The translations under genes and the position numbers were made by a program. The notes under the pieces are model-generated. The model did not search any database. It had not been told where the DNA came from and saw only the letters and a program-made list of their open reading frames with translations. From positions 62,001 to 126,000 of the forward strand of contig NZ_JASISW010000014.1 in the NCBI RefSeq assembly GCF_030063335.1: a stretch of 64,000 bases of DNA, read 5' to 3'. Source of the DNA: Rhodococcus sp. G-MC3. GTDB taxonomy: Bacteria > Actinomycetota > Actinomycetes > Mycobacteriales > Mycobacteriaceae. This document shows positions 37,325 to 48,232 of the stretch, piece after piece. Position 1 is the stretch's first letter. Every line of letters starts with the position of its first letter.

Positions 37325-37330
37325 CACGAC

Positions 37331-37336
37331 AGCCTA
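37331..37336 (-). promoter_or_regulatory. -10 element TAGGCT for the PAC2 gene
   Basis: TAGGCT on the minus strand ends 6 nt before GTG 37324. It shares a 64-bp divergent region with the metH promoter. Confidence 0.45.
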
Positions 37337-37355
37337 CGACCAGCCCGGCCCGTCG

Positions 37356-37382
37356 TTGCCACTACGCCGTGCCCACTAGTCT
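37356..37382 (+). promoter_or_regulatory. Promoter for metH: TTGCCA - 15 nt - TAGTCT
   Basis: The -35-like TTGCCA is at 37356-37361 and the -10 TAGTCT at 37377-37382, ending 6 nt before the metH ATG. No leader and hence no B12 riboswitch can fit, although metH is a B12 enzyme. Confidence 0.5.
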
Positions 37383-37388
37383 GTAGTG

Positions 37389-40300
37389 ATGCCTGCGCTA
37401 CACAAGACGAGCCTGCTGGACGCGATACGCACTCGCGTGATCATTGGCGACGGGGCAATGGGCACCATGTTGCAGGATGCCAATTTGACCCTCGACGATT
37501 TTCTCGGTCTGGAGGGGTGCAACGAAATCCTGAATGACACCAGGCCCGACGTGCTTCGCGAGATCCACCGCGCGTACTTCGCTGCCGGTGCCGATGCGGT
37601 CGAGACCAATACATTCGGATGCAACCTTCCCAACCTCGCCGACTACGACATCGAGGACCGCATCCGCGAGCTGGCAGAAAAGGGAACGCGACTCGCCCGC
37701 GAGACTGCCGACGAGATGGGCCCGGGCCGCGACGGAATGGACAGGTTCGTCCTCGGGTCGATGGGGCCGGGCACCAAGTTGCCGACGTTGGGTCATGCGC
37801 CTTTCGCGGTCCTCCGCGACGCGTACATCGAAGCTGCACTCGGCATGATCGATGGCGGCGCCGATGCGATCCTTATCGAGACGTGCCAGGACTTGCTTCA
37901 GGTGAAGGCTGCGATCATCGGCAGTCAGCATGCGATGGACAAGCTCGGCGTGCGTATTCCCATCATCACCCACGTGACGGTGGAAACGACCGGCTCGATG
38001 TTGCTCGGTAGCGAGATCGGCGCCGCGCTGACAGCGCTGGAGCCACTCGGCATCGATATGATTGGGCTGAACTGCGCGACGGGCCCGGCCGAGATGAGCG
38101 AGCACCTTCGCCATCTGTCGAAGCATTCGACGCTTCCGGTTTCGGTCATGCCCAATGCCGGATTGCCGACGCTCGGTGCCAACGGGGCCGAGTACCCGCT
38201 GTCGGCACCTGAATTGGCAACCGCCCTCAGCGGTTTCGTCAGCGAATACGGGCTCTCGCTCGTCGGTGGATGCTGTGGAACGACGCCGGAGCACATCCGG
38301 CAGGTTGCAGATCTCGTCCATGGTGCACACCAGGCCGAGCGTGTCCCGACGCCGGAGCCCGGCGTCGCGTCGCTCTACTCCGCCGTGCCGTTCGAACAAG
38401 ATGCCAGCATCCTGATGATCGGTGAGCGCACCAACTCCAACGGCTCGAGGGCGTTCCGCGATGCCATGCTCGCCGAGGACTACCAGAAGTGCCTCGATAT
38501 CGCGAAGGATCAAACTCGCGACGGCGCCCACATGCTCGACCTCAACGTCGACTACGTCGGCCGTGACGGTGCTGCCGACATGTCCGCGCTCGCGTCACGC
38601 CTGGCAACGGCATCGACGCTGCCGATCATGCTCGACTCCACCGAGCCTGCTGTTCTGAAAGCCGGTCTCGAGCACTTGGGCGGACGAAGTGCTGTCAACT
38701 CGGTGAACTACGAGGACGGCGCCGGGCCGGATTCGAGATTTCAGCAGATCATGAGGCTGGTCAAGGAACATGGCGCAGCTGTCGTGGCCCTGACCATCGA
38801 TGAAGAGGGCCAGGCGCGTACCGCGGAGTGGAAAGTGCGCGTCGCCGAGCGGTTGATCGAGGACATCACCACCAACTGGGGTCTTCGGCACGAGGACATC
38901 ATCGTCGACACCCTCACCTTCCCGATTTCGACGGGACAGGAAGAGGTTCGACGCGATGGCATCGAGACCATCGAGGCCATCCGCGAGCTGAAGCGTCGTT
39001 TCCCCAAGGTGCATACGACGCTGGGATTGTCGAACATTTCGTTCGGTCTCAATCCCGCTGCGCGACAGGTGCTGAACTCGGTGTTCCTGCACGAGTGCAC
39101 CGAGGCCGGGCTGGACACGGCCATCGTGCATGCGTCGAAAATCTTGCCGATGAACAAGATTGCCGACGAGCAGCGCGAAACTGCTCTTGATCTGGTGTAC
39201 GACCGCCGCAGAGAAGGCTACGACCCGCTCCAGAAACTGATGCAACTGTTCGAAGGTGTCTCGGCTGCGTCGGCCCGCGAATCGCGCGCCGAGGAACTGG
39301 GTCGATTGCCACTGTTCGAGCGGCTCGAACGCCGCATCGTCGATGGCGAACGAAACGGCCTCGATACCGATCTCGACGAGGCAATGAAGGAGAAGCCACC
39401 GCTCGAAATCATCAACGAGACTCTGCTCTCGGGGATGAAGACCGTCGGCGAACTGTTCGGTTCCGGTCAGATGCAGCTGCCATTCGTCCTCGCGTCAGCG
39501 GAGGTCATGAAAGCTGCTGTGGCGCACCTCGAACCACACATGGAAGCAAGCGACGACGACGGAAAAGGTCGCATCGTGCTGGGCACCGTCAGGGGCGACG
39601 TGCATGACATCGGCAAGAATCTCGTCGACATCATTCTGAGCAACAACGGCTACGAGGTCGTCAACCTGGGCATCAAGCAGCCCATCGCCACCATTCTCGA
39701 AGCCGCGATCGACAAGCGTGCCGACGTCATCGGTATGTCCGGACTGCTCGTCAAGTCGACGGTTGTCATGAAGGACAATCTGATCGAGCTCAACAACAAG
39801 GGTGTCGCAGAGCAGTTCCCCGTGCTGCTCGGCGGCGCAGCACTGACTCGCTCCTACGTCGAGAACGATCTGCAGGACGTGTACCAGGGTGATGTGCACT
39901 ATGCGCGTGATGCTTTCGAGGGACTGCGCCTGATGGACACGATCATGACCACCAAGCGTGGCGGAGCCCCGGCGCCGGACAGCCCCGAGGCGTTGGCAGC
40001 AAAGGCGAAGACAGAAGAGCGCAAAGCTCGCCATGACAGATCGCGACGGATTGCAGCGGAACGCAAAGCCGCCGAGGTTCCCGTCGAGGTCCCCGCACGG
40101 TCGGACGTTGCCAGCGACATCGAGACTCCTGTGCCGCCGTTCTGGGGCACGCGAATCGTCAAGGGCGTGTCTCTGTCGGAGTACTCAGGCCTACTCGATG
40201 AGCGTGCACTGTTCCTCGGTCAGTGGGGACTGCGCGGTGCACGCAAGGGTGAGGGCGCGACGTACGAAGATCTCGTCGAGTCCGAGGGCAAGCCACGTCT

Positions 40301-40958
40301 GCGGTACTGGTTGGATCGTCTGAGCACCGACGGAATCCTGACTCACGCGGCTCTCGTATACGGCTACTTCCCTGCTGTGTCCGAAGGCGATGACGTCATC
40401 GTCCTGACGGAACCGCGCCCCGATGCCCCCGAGCAGTTCCGGTTCACCTTCCCGCGCCAACAGCGGGACCGTTTCCTCTGCATCGCGGACTTCATCAGGT
40501 CCCGCGAATCGGCACTGGAAAGCGGACAGGTCGACGTCCTCCCCATGAACCTGGTGACGATGGGCCAGCCCATCGCCGACTTTGCGAACGAGCTGTTCGC
40601 AGCCGACTCCTACCGCGATTACCTCGAAGTCCACGGAATCGGCGTGCAGCTCACCGAGGCGCTTGCCGAGTACTGGCACCGAAGGGTCCGCGAAGAGCTG
40701 AAACTTGCAGGCGGCCACAGCGTCGCCGAGGAAGATCCGACCGATCCCGAAGGCTTCTTCAAGCTCGAATACCGGGGCGCGCGTTACTCGTTCGGCTACG
40801 GTGCGTGCCCTGACCTCGAGGACCGTATCAAGCTTGCGGCTCTGCTGAAACCGGAAAGAATCGGCGTCGAACTGTCGGAGGAACTGCAGTTGCACCCCGA
40901 GCAGTCCACCGATGCGTTCGTACTTCACCACCCGGAGGCCAAGTACTTCAATGTCTAG
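37389..40958 (+). CDS. metH: Methionine synthase, cobalamin-dependent
   Basis: A 1189-residue modular enzyme that methylates homocysteine from methyltetrahydrofolate. The homocysteine domain has zinc ligands Cys229, Cys295 and Cys296 (VGGCCGTTPEH). The folate domain starts at GERTNSNGSRAF near 340. The cobalamin domain carries Asp737-x-His739-x-x-Gly with His739 as the axial ligand. The C-terminal SAM activation domain is intact (RGARYSFGYGACPDLEDR). ATG at 37389 is chosen by the -10 spacing; GTG at 37386 is possible. The HAD gene follows after 8 nt. Confidence 0.97.
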   Translation: MPALHKTSLLDAIRTRVIIGDGAMGTMLQDANLTLDDFLGLEGCNEILNDTRPDVLREIHRAYFAAGADAVETNTFGCNLPNLADYDIEDRIRELAEKGTRLARETADEMGPGRDGMDRFVLGSMGPGTKLPTLGHAPFAVLRDAYIEAALGMIDGGADAILIETCQDLLQVKAAIIGSQHAMDKLGVRIPIITHVTVETTGSMLLGSEIGAALTALEPLGIDMIGLNCATGPAEMSEHLRHLSKHSTLPVSVMPNAGLPTLGANGAEYPLSAPELATALSGFVSEYGLSLVGGCCGTTPEHIRQVADLVHGAHQAERVPTPEPGVASLYSAVPFEQDASILMIGERTNSNGSRAFRDAMLAEDYQKCLDIAKDQTRDGAHMLDLNVDYVGRDGAADMSALASRLATASTLPIMLDSTEPAVLKAGLEHLGGRSAVNSVNYEDGAGPDSRFQQIMRLVKEHGAAVVALTIDEEGQARTAEWKVRVAERLIEDITTNWGLRHEDIIVDTLTFPISTGQEEVRRDGIETIEAIRELKRRFPKVHTTLGLSNISFGLNPAARQVLNSVFLHECTEAGLDTAIVHASKILPMNKIADEQRETALDLVYDRRREGYDPLQKLMQLFEGVSAASARESRAEELGRLPLFERLERRIVDGERNGLDTDLDEAMKEKPPLEIINETLLSGMKTVGELFGSGQMQLPFVLASAEVMKAAVAHLEPHMEASDDDGKGRIVLGTVRGDVHDIGKNLVDIILSNNGYEVVNLGIKQPIATILEAAIDKRADVIGMSGLLVKSTVVMKDNLIELNNKGVAEQFPVLLGGAALTRSYVENDLQDVYQGDVHYARDAFEGLRLMDTIMTTKRGGAPAPDSPEALAAKAKTEERKARHDRSRRIAAERKAAEVPVEVPARSDVASDIETPVPPFWGTRIVKGVSLSEYSGLLDERALFLGQWGLRGARKGEGATYEDLVESEGKPRLRYWLDRLSTDGILTHAALVYGYFPAVSEGDDVIVLTEPRPDAPEQFRFTFPRQQRDRFLCIADFIRSRESALESGQVDVLPMNLVTMGQPIADFANELFAADSYRDYLEVHGIGVQLTEALAEYWHRRVREELKLAGGHSVAEEDPTDPEGFFKLEYRGARYSFGYGACPDLEDRIKLAALLKPERIGVELSEELQLHPEQSTDAFVLHHPEAKYFNV

Positions 40959-40966
40959 GAAAATGA

Positions 40967-41659
40967 ATGTCTGAGTTACCTTCTCTGCAAGGCGTCTTGT
41001 TCGATATGGACGGCACGCTGCTCGATTCCGAAAAAATCTGGGACGTCGCTGTAGCCGAACTGTCGCGCGAGCACGGCCGTGAACTGACAATCGAGGTGCG
41101 CGAGAGCACGCTCGGCAACTCGATGCGCGACGCCCTGATCAAGGTGTTCGCGCACACCGGGACCGAGGCAACCGAGGAGTCGCTGCTCTCGGGTCGTAAT
41201 TGGCTGACGGCCCGCGTCGCCGAACTCTTCTCCGAGGGCATCCCGTGGCGCCCGGGCGCAAAGGACGTTCTGCAGCTCGTTCGTGACATGGGGCTCAAGT
41301 CAGCGCTGGTGACCAACACCGAGCGAGGACTTGTCGAGAACGCCTTGGAGACCATCGGACGCGAGTACTTCGATGCCACGGTCAGCGGTGACGAGGTCGA
41401 GGAGGGTAAGCCCGACCCGGCGCCGTACCTGCGAGGTGCGTGGCTACTCGGGCTCGAACCGGCGAACTGCCTCGCAATCGAGGATTCGCCGACCGGATCG
41501 CTGTCGGCGCATCGTGCTGGATGCTCGGTACTGCTCGTGCCCTCGGAACTGGCAGTTGCACCGAAGCCCGGCTACGTCATCCGTGACTCGCTCGTCGAAC
41601 TCACCGCCGACGGGTTGCAATCTGCGTGGTGCGATGCACGCCCGGCTTCCGGTTCATGA
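40967..41659 (+). CDS. HAD-superfamily hydrolase, beta-phosphoglucomutase-like subfamily
   Basis: A 230-residue HAD phosphatase with the nucleophile motif Asp13-x-Asp15 ([12 protein letters not shown]), motif [12 protein letters not shown], and motif [14 protein letters not shown] with [12 protein letters not shown]. The cap domain lies between residues 18 and 90. The substrate is unknown, probably a small sugar or nucleotide phosphate. It starts 8 nt after metH and overlaps the hisE start (ATGA), so it sits in a metH-HAD-hisE-hisG run. Confidence 0.9.
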   Translation: MSELPSLQGVLFDMDGTLLDSEKIWDVAVAELSREHGRELTIEVRESTLGNSMRDALIKVFAHTGTEATEESLLSGRNWLTARVAELFSEGIPWRPGAKDVLQLVRDMGLKSALVTNTERGLVENALETIGREYFDATVSGDEVEEGKPDPAPYLRGAWLLGLEPANCLAIEDSPTGSLSAHRAGCSVLLVPSELAVAPKPGYVIRDSLVELTADGLQSAWCDARPASGS

Positions 41660-41937
41660 AAGAATCATCGACCGTGAAGACCTTCGATTCCCTGTTCGCC
41701 GAGCTGACCGACCGCGCTGCCAATCGCCCAGAGGGCTCCGGCACTGTCGCTGCGTTGGATGCCGGCGTGCATGCGCAGGGCAAGAAGATCATCGAGGAAG
41801 CTGGCGAGGTCTGGATCGCCGCCGAGCATGAGGGCGACGAAGCACTGGCTGAGGAAATTTCGCAGCTGCTCTACTGGGTGCAGGTGTTGATGGTGGGGCG
41901 CGGATTGTCGCTCGACGATGTCTACCGACATCTGTGA
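41656..41937 (+). CDS. hisE: Phosphoribosyl-ATP diphosphatase
   Basis: A 93-residue MazG-fold enzyme of histidine synthesis, step two: PR-ATP to PR-AMP. The helical motif [18 protein letters not shown] carries the metal-binding Glu residues, followed by [13 protein letters not shown]. The start ATG at 41656 overlaps the HAD stop, and the N-terminus ([14 protein letters not shown]) fits mycobacterial HisE. GTG at 41674 is a weaker choice. hisG is 65 nt downstream. Confidence 0.94.
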   Translation: MKESSTVKTFDSLFAELTDRAANRPEGSGTVAALDAGVHAQGKKIIEEAGEVWIAAEHEGDEALAEEISQLLYWVQVLMVGRGLSLDDVYRHL

Positions 41938-42002
41938 GTACCGATTTTCTTCGATGGAAAGTCTCGAACTCACCGACTTGATCTGACTCAAAGGACATCG
42001 CA

Positions 42003-42857
42003 ATGTTGCGTGTAGCAGTTCCCAACAAGGGCGCCCTCTCCGAATCCGCCGCCGAGATTCTGAAAGAGGCCGGGTACCGGCGCCGAAGCGATTCCAAGGA
42101 CCTCACGGTCCTCGACCCATCCAATGGGGTCGAATTCTTTTTCCTGCGTCCGAAGGACATCGCGATCTATGTCGGGTCCGGGCAACTCGACCTCGGTATC
42201 ACGGGTCGCGATCTAGCCCTCGACTCCGGCGCTCCGGTCGACGAGCTTCTCGGCCTCGGCTTCGGTCGATCGACTTTCCGGTACGCCGCTCCTGAGGGTG
42301 ACAAGGAATGGTCGACGAGCGATCTGGCCGGTAAGCGCATCGCGACCTCGTACCCGAACCTGGTGAAGGCCGATCTCGCGTCACGAGGACTGGAGGCGAC
42401 GGTTATTCGCCTCGACGGCGCAGTGGAAATCTCGATTCAACTCGGTGTCGCCGATGCGATTGCCGATGTCGTGGAATCCGGTCGGTCGCTCCGGCAGAAC
42501 AACCTTGTGGCCTTCGGTGAATCGTTGTGCGACTCCGAGGGCGTTTTGATCGAGCGATCAGGTAGTGATCGCTCCGACAAGACACGCAAGCAGCTGATTG
42601 CCCGCGTCCAGGGCGTCGTCTTCGCACAGCAGTTCCTGATGCTCGATTACGATTGCCCGAAGTCGATTCTCGACGAGGCAGTGAAGATCACGCCCGGACT
42701 AGAGTCGCCGACACTCTCGCCGATGGCGGACGAAAACTGGATCGCAGTGCGCGCCATGGTCTCTCGCAAGATTCACAACACTGTCATGGATGATCTCGCT
42801 GATCTCGGCGCAAAAGCGATCCTGGCGTCGGACATCAGGTCGTGCCGGGCGTTCTGA
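42003..42857 (+). CDS. hisG: ATP phosphoribosyltransferase, long form
   Basis: A 284-residue HisG(L), which catalyses the first and feedback-inhibited step of histidine synthesis. It has [29 protein letters not shown] near 58-71 and the PRPP-binding [21 protein letters not shown] around 140. The C-terminal 75 residues form the histidine-binding ACT-like regulatory domain, so no HisZ is needed. AAAGGA lies 7 nt before the ATG. It is convergent with the thioesterase gene. Confidence 0.95.
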   Translation: MLRVAVPNKGALSESAAEILKEAGYRRRSDSKDLTVLDPSNGVEFFFLRPKDIAIYVGSGQLDLGITGRDLALDSGAPVDELLGLGFGRSTFRYAAPEGDKEWSTSDLAGKRIATSYPNLVKADLASRGLEATVIRLDGAVEISIQLGVADAIADVVESGRSLRQNNLVAFGESLCDSEGVLIERSGSDRSDKTRKQLIARVQGVVFAQQFLMLDYDCPKSILDEAVKITPGLESPTLSPMADENWIAVRAMVSRKIHNTVMDDLADLGAKAILASDIRSCRAF

Positions 42858-42931
42858 GTATCGATGGGTTTCAGCAACCCGGTGTCGCCAGCTATCCGGT
42901 GTCGCCTGAGCAGGCCTGCAGTGTGGACCGG

Positions 42932-43771
42932 CTAGGGGCGCGCTCGTACCAGTACAGTCTGGGCAATGCGCCCCACCGGTCCGTGCTCGTCGTGAAGGAC
43001 GCCCGCGGACATCGCATATCCGCTTGCGCCTGTTGATGTTTCGGCGGCAACACCGATCCATTCGCCCTCGGGTTCGCGGAAGATGTGCACGGTCAGATCT
43101 GTGTTGAGGAACGTCCATCGGTCGAGATCGAGCTTCGCACCGATCCCGTTCGCGATATCGGCAACGGTGAACAAGCGTTCCAACGGCGACATCGATTCAC
43201 CGAGAACCAACGTCGTGGTGGGACGCGCCCAGACGCGCCCCTCGGCATCCCCGCCGATCTCGGTCAGCGCACGGATATCCATATTGTCCAGGTAACCGGA
43301 CTTCCACGATCCACCCCAGACATGAGGTGTTGCTTCCGACAGTGGTTTCAACGGTTCGTCTGCCGCATACGCAACGTGCGATGTGTCGGCTGTGGTCAGC
43401 CGCCATGCGGTGCCGCGAGCTACGGCGCGTTCGACTCCGTTTCCGAGGTCGGCCCACAACTCGGCAACAACCAGTTCGATGTTCTTGCCCGGGCGCTCGA
43501 CCCACGAACGCACTTCGATGTCCGCGATGGGAACCGGTCCGAGTAGTTCGACGACGACGCGCGAGACACGTACGTCCTCGCGAGCCGACACGCGTTCGAG
43601 AGCTCGGACGATGAGGGCCGACGGCGGGGCGCCGTGCTGCATGGTCGGGGCCCAGAGGCTGACGGTTCTCGTTGTGGTGGAGAACGTCTCGTTACCGGCT
43701 TGATTCAGTCCAAGAGGGACGAAAAATGCGTCGGGTGCAATCGGGTTGCTGGTCCCGTCCACGCGGGTCAT
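42932..43771 (-). CDS. Thioesterase family protein (double hot-dog acyl-CoA thioesterase-like)
   Basis: A 279-residue protein. The N-terminal half has MQHGAPPSALIVRALER near 45 and RVVVELLGPVPIADIEV; the C-terminal half has LVLGESMSPLERLFTVADIANGIG and WTFLNTDLTVHIFREP. These match the 4HBT_3 family of double hot-dog thioesterases. The acyl substrate is unknown. The ATG overlaps the stop of the upstream nuclease gene (ATGA). It is likely part of the core genome. Confidence 0.85.
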   Translation of the reverse strand: MTRVDGTSNPIAPDAFFVPLGLNQAGNETFSTTTRTVSLWAPTMQHGAPPSALIVRALERVSAREDVRVSRVVVELLGPVPIADIEVRSWVERPGKNIELVVAELWADLGNGVERAVARGTAWRLTTADTSHVAYAADEPLKPLSEATPHVWGGSWKSGYLDNMDIRALTEIGGDAEGRVWARPTTTLVLGESMSPLERLFTVADIANGIGAKLDLDRWTFLNTDLTVHIFREPEGEWIGVAAETSTGASGYAMSAGVLHDEHGPVGRIAQTVLVRARP

Positions 43772-44697
43772 ACCGCAACCTCCGACGCCAACAGGTTCTT
43801 CGCATCGGCATGTTTCGGCCACCCCGGATAGGTCGGCGGAGTGCCACCGAACTCGGGGCACAGTGATTGGTGATCGCACCAGCTGCACAGCTTTCCGCGC
43901 TTCGGCTGAAAGTCGCCCGACTGTCCCGCTACGACAATGGCTTTCCAGATTGCCGAAAGCATTCGTTCGAAGCGGAGCAATTCGTCCTCGTCGGGCGTAT
44001 AGGTCAACGTTTGTTTGTCGGCCAGGTACATCAGCTTCAACTGTGCAGGGACCGTTCCGCGCATGCGGAAGACGACCAATGCGTAGAATTTCATCTGGAA
44101 CAACGCTTTGGCCTCGGTGAATTCGCGCGGGGCCTTGCCTGTTTTGTAGTCCACCACGCGAATCATTCCGTTGGGTGCCACATCGATTCGGTCGATGAAC
44201 CCACGAAGAGGAGTGCCGTCCTCCAGTTCGATTTCGACGCGCTGCTCGCAGGACTCGGGATCGAACCGCGTCGGATCTTCCATCTCGTAGTAGCCGTTGA
44301 CAAGTGACCGAGCCTGATCCAGCAGCACAGCCTTTTCCTCGGACGTGAACAGCTCGTCCACTTCCGGTGACTCGTCGATCACTCTGTCCCACGCCGGATC
44401 CACCAAGTCCACAGCGTGATCGGAACCTCGTGCGGACGAGGGCAATCCGTACAGGGCCTCCAGCGCCGCATGAACAACGGTCCCTCGAACCTGCGCCGGC
44501 GTGGACTTTTCTGGTATTCGATCGACGGCTCGAAAGCGGTACAGAAGTGGGCACTGCTTGAAGTCACTTGCCCTGGACGGCGACAAGGCTGGTCTGCTGC
44601 GCGGACGAGCAGGAGTAACCGCACTCTCAGCGACCGCCACAGCCGTCGTTGTGCCCTCTTCGGCAAGTGCAGCAAGGGACGAATCAGTAATACTCAC
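43768..44697 (-). CDS. RecB/Cas4-like PD-(D/E)XK nuclease with iron-sulfur cysteines
   Basis: A 309-residue stand-alone nuclease resembling Rv2119. The PD-(D/E)XK core is visible: RGFIDRIDVAPNG supplies the metal-binding Asp and RVVDYKTGK the D/E-x-K pair. One Cys in FKQCPLLYRF and three in CSWCDHQSLC fit a Cas4/AddB-type [4Fe-4S] cluster. It probably trims single- or double-strand ends in repair; no cas genes are present. GTG at 44697 is preferred because TAGTCT ends 7 nt upstream. It is divergent from trmI. Confidence 0.88.
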   Translation of the reverse strand: MSITDSSLAALAEEGTTTAVAVAESAVTPARPRSRPALSPSRASDFKQCPLLYRFRAVDRIPEKSTPAQVRGTVVHAALEALYGLPSSARGSDHAVDLVDPAWDRVIDESPEVDELFTSEEKAVLLDQARSLVNGYYEMEDPTRFDPESCEQRVEIELEDGTPLRGFIDRIDVAPNGMIRVVDYKTGKAPREFTEAKALFQMKFYALVVFRMRGTVPAQLKLMYLADKQTLTYTPDEDELLRFERMLSAIWKAIVVAGQSGDFQPKRGKLCSWCDHQSLCPEFGGTPPTYPGWPKHADAKNLLASEVAV

Positions 44698-44704
44698 ATC
44701 CAGC

Positions 44705-44710
44705 AGACTA
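44705..44710 (-). promoter_or_regulatory. -10 element TAGTCT, predicted leaderless start for the RecB/Cas4-like gene
   Basis: TAGTCT on the minus strand ends 7 nt before GTG 44697, the same hexamer as at metH. Confidence 0.45.
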
Positions 44711-44804
44711 AGCCCGTGGTCGGACAGAACCACGCAAGGCCGTACTCTGGACTGCCGAGTCGACATGTCCATCCTGGACCGACTACACCAGTTCAGTGAC
44801 GTGA

Positions 44805-45839
<1,035 letters not shown>

Positions 45840-46306
45840 CCGCACCGGACGCAGTGCGTGCCTACACGCAGTTGACCGGACCCATTGTGAGAATGTTGCA
45901 GTAGCGTGCTCCGGACACTTGCCTGTTCCGACGATGGGGACCCAGGTATTCGGTGTCGGTAGTGCCGCGCCGCGTGCAGTCGCTGTGGTGACCGGCGGTC
46001 GTCGAGGTGGTGGCGGCAGTAATTTCCGAACTGTGATCTGCGTGATCGGAATCGTCGCCGAGACTACGTCCAGCACGACAATTATCGCAGCCGTGGCCGC
46101 CGAGAATGCCGGAATTTCTCCCATTTCCACTGGTGAAGCGTCCTACGCGAAAATGGGTCGGCTCTCCTGGACAGGTGAGGCTAACATGGCAGAATCGGGG
46201 TATCCGAAGCTGACGAGTGGTCGTCGGACACACCCCATGATCGTGTCCACACGCACTTTTGCCGATGTGCCGGTAGCGTTGACGGTTCGGACTGGGAGGA
46301 GTCGCT
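45840..46306. other. 467-bp region without a confident gene between trmI and mpa
   Basis: Open frames exist on both strands but none has a convincing start, ribosome site and protein-like composition. A minus-strand frame starting at 46130 begins with a hydrophobic stretch but runs back through trmI antisense. A plus-strand frame from 45938 runs on into mpa out of frame. In M. tuberculosis two small genes (Rv2116, Rv2117) lie here, so this may be their decayed remnant or a long mpa leader. GGGAGGAG at the right end serves mpa. Confidence 0.5.
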
Positions 46307-48079
46307 ATGAGCTCAACAGACAATCCGGATTCGGCTGCGGCCAGGGCGGAAATCGAGGAACTCCGAGCCGAGGCTGTGGCGCTCAGGCGCCAACTCGGCC
46401 AACTGGGCGAATCACCCGAGCATGTGCGCGAGTTGGAAACGCGCATCGACTCGCTGTCGCTACGAAATTCGAAGTTGATGGACACCCTCAAGGAAGCTCG
46501 TCAGCAACTGATCGCACTGCGTGAGGAAGTTGACCGCCTGGGTCAGCCGCCCAGTGGGTACGGAATCCTGATGTCCGTCCACGAGGACGACACGGTGGAC
46601 GTGTTCACCTCGGGCCGGAAGATGCGATTGACGTGCTCGCCGAATGTGGAGGCCGCAGGACTCGCGCCTGGGCAGACCGTTCGCCTCAACGAGGCGCTGA
46701 CCATCGTCGAGGCGGGTTCCTTCGAGCAGATCGGCGAGATCAGCACTCTGCGTGAGCTTCTCGGTGACGGTAGCCGTGCGCTCGTGGTCGGCCACGCAGA
46801 CGAAGAGCGGGTCGTGTGGCTCGCAAAGCCGTTGTTCGACATGGTGAACGACGAAAGTCCCCAGGATCCCGATGAGCCGTCGCGCAAGCTCCGTCCCGGT
46901 GACTCGTTGCTCGTCGACACCAAAGCGGGGTATGCCTTCGAGCGGGTCCCCAAAGCAGAGGTCGAAGATCTGGTCCTCGAGGAGGTCCCGGACGTCGGTT
47001 ACGAGGACATCGGTGGTCTCGGACGCCAGATCGAGCAGATTCGCGACGCAGTAGAACTGCCGTTCCTGCACAAGGATCTGTTCCGTGAGTATTCGTTGCG
47101 ACCGCCGAAAGGTGTTCTGCTGTACGGCCCTCCGGGTTGCGGCAAGACGTTGATCGCCAAGGCGGTAGCGAACTCCCTCGCGAAGAAAATTGCCGAGGCG
47201 CGCGGCCAAGACGCCAAGGAAGCAAAGTCCTTCTTCCTCAACATCAAGGGTCCGGAACTGCTGAACAAGTTCGTCGGTGAGACCGAACGCCACATTCGGA
47301 TGATCTTCCAACGGGCACGAGAGAAAGCGTCGGAGGGAACTCCGGTAATCGTGTTCTTCGACGAGATGGACTCCATCTTCCGCACCCGTGGTTCGGGAGT
47401 GTCCTCCGATGTGGAGACCACTGTCGTTCCGCAGCTCCTCGCGGAGATCGACGGTGTCGAAGGCCTGGAAAACGTCATCGTGATCGGTGCTTCCAATCGC
47501 GAAGACATGATCGATCCGGCAATTCTTCGACCCGGCCGCCTCGATGTGAAGATCAAGATCGAACGTCCGGATGCCGAGTCCGCGCAGGACATCTTCTCGA
47601 AGTACTTGACCGATACTCTTCCGGTCAACGCCGATGACCTTGCCGAGTTCGGTGGCGACCGTACGGCGTGTGTCCGCGCGATGATCGAACGCGTCGTGGA
47701 TCGGATGTACGCCGAGAGCGAGGACAACCGGTTCCTCGAAGTCACCTATGCCAACGGTGACAAGGAGGTTCTGTACTTCAAGGACTTCAACTCCGGCGCC
47801 ATGATTCAGAACATTGTCGACAGGTCGAAGAAGTACGCGATCAAGTCTGTCCTCGAGTCCGGTACACCGGGTCTGCGCGTTCAGCACCTCTTCGATTCGA
47901 TTGTCGACGAGTTCGCGGAGAACGAGGATCTGCCGAACACCACGAACCCAGACGATTGGGCTCGCATCTCCGGCAAGAAGGGCGAACGGATCGTTTACAT
48001 CCGCACGCTGGTCACCGGCAAGAACGCAAGTGCTTCTCGTGCAATCGACACCGAGGCCAATACTGGTCAGTACCTGTAA
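46307..48079 (+). CDS. mpa: Proteasome-associated AAA ATPase (Mpa/ARC)
   Basis: A 590-residue hexameric unfoldase that recognises Pup and feeds substrates to the PrcBA core. The N-terminal coiled coil (about 10-75) binds Pup, OB domains follow, then the AAA module with Walker A GPPGCGKT near 271, Walker [11 protein letters not shown] and the SRH with [17 protein letters not shown]. It ends GQYL, the C-terminal tyrosine motif used to dock on the proteasome. GGGAGGAG lies 7 nt before the ATG. It is followed by a strong hairpin. Confidence 0.97.
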   Translation: MSSTDNPDSAAARAEIEELRAEAVALRRQLGQLGESPEHVRELETRIDSLSLRNSKLMDTLKEARQQLIALREEVDRLGQPPSGYGILMSVHEDDTVDVFTSGRKMRLTCSPNVEAAGLAPGQTVRLNEALTIVEAGSFEQIGEISTLRELLGDGSRALVVGHADEERVVWLAKPLFDMVNDESPQDPDEPSRKLRPGDSLLVDTKAGYAFERVPKAEVEDLVLEEVPDVGYEDIGGLGRQIEQIRDAVELPFLHKDLFREYSLRPPKGVLLYGPPGCGKTLIAKAVANSLAKKIAEARGQDAKEAKSFFLNIKGPELLNKFVGETERHIRMIFQRAREKASEGTPVIVFFDEMDSIFRTRGSGVSSDVETTVVPQLLAEIDGVEGLENVIVIGASNREDMIDPAILRPGRLDVKIKIERPDAESAQDIFSKYLTDTLPVNADDLAEFGGDRTACVRAMIERVVDRMYAESEDNRFLEVTYANGDKEVLYFKDFNSGAMIQNIVDRSKKYAIKSVLESGTPGLRVQHLFDSIVDEFAENEDLPNTTNPDDWARISGKKGERIVYIRTLVTGKNASASRAIDTEANTGQYL

Positions 48080-48108
48080 GGCGTCGACAAGAAGTACGTC
48101 TCGTTCCT

Positions 48109-48149
48109 AACGCCTGCTCGTAGACTCCCAGAGTCTACGAGCAGGCGTT
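48109..48149 (+). terminator. 19-bp perfect hairpin after mpa
   Basis: The arms 48109-48127 and 48131-48149 pair without mismatch around a CCA loop. The hairpin begins 29 nt after the mpa stop and precedes the dop promoter. It lacks a long T tract, as is common in actinobacteria. Confidence 0.8.
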
Positions 48150-48219
48150 GTCGTTCGCTCTCACGTGCAGCGGTCGCCGACTCTCGGCTTTTGGTTCGAA
48201 CTCGGCGCCCGCGATCACC

Positions 48220-48225
48220 TAGGCT
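48220..48225 (+). promoter_or_regulatory. -10 element TAGGCT, predicted leaderless start for dop
   Basis: TAGGCT ends 7 nt before the dop ATG at 48233 and lies after the mpa hairpin, so dop-pup-prcBA should have its own promoter. Confidence 0.5.
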
Positions 48226-48232
48226 CGGCAGT

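Noticed and set aside
37325..37388. Cobalamin riboswitch searched for upstream of metH
   Set aside because: Only 64 bp separate the divergent starts and the -10 lies 6 nt before the ATG, so no riboswitch fits.
43768..44697. Cas4-like nuclease considered as a sign of a CRISPR-Cas locus
   Set aside because: No cas1, cas2 or effector genes and no array are nearby; the gene matches a stand-alone nuclease conserved next to trmI in mycobacteria.
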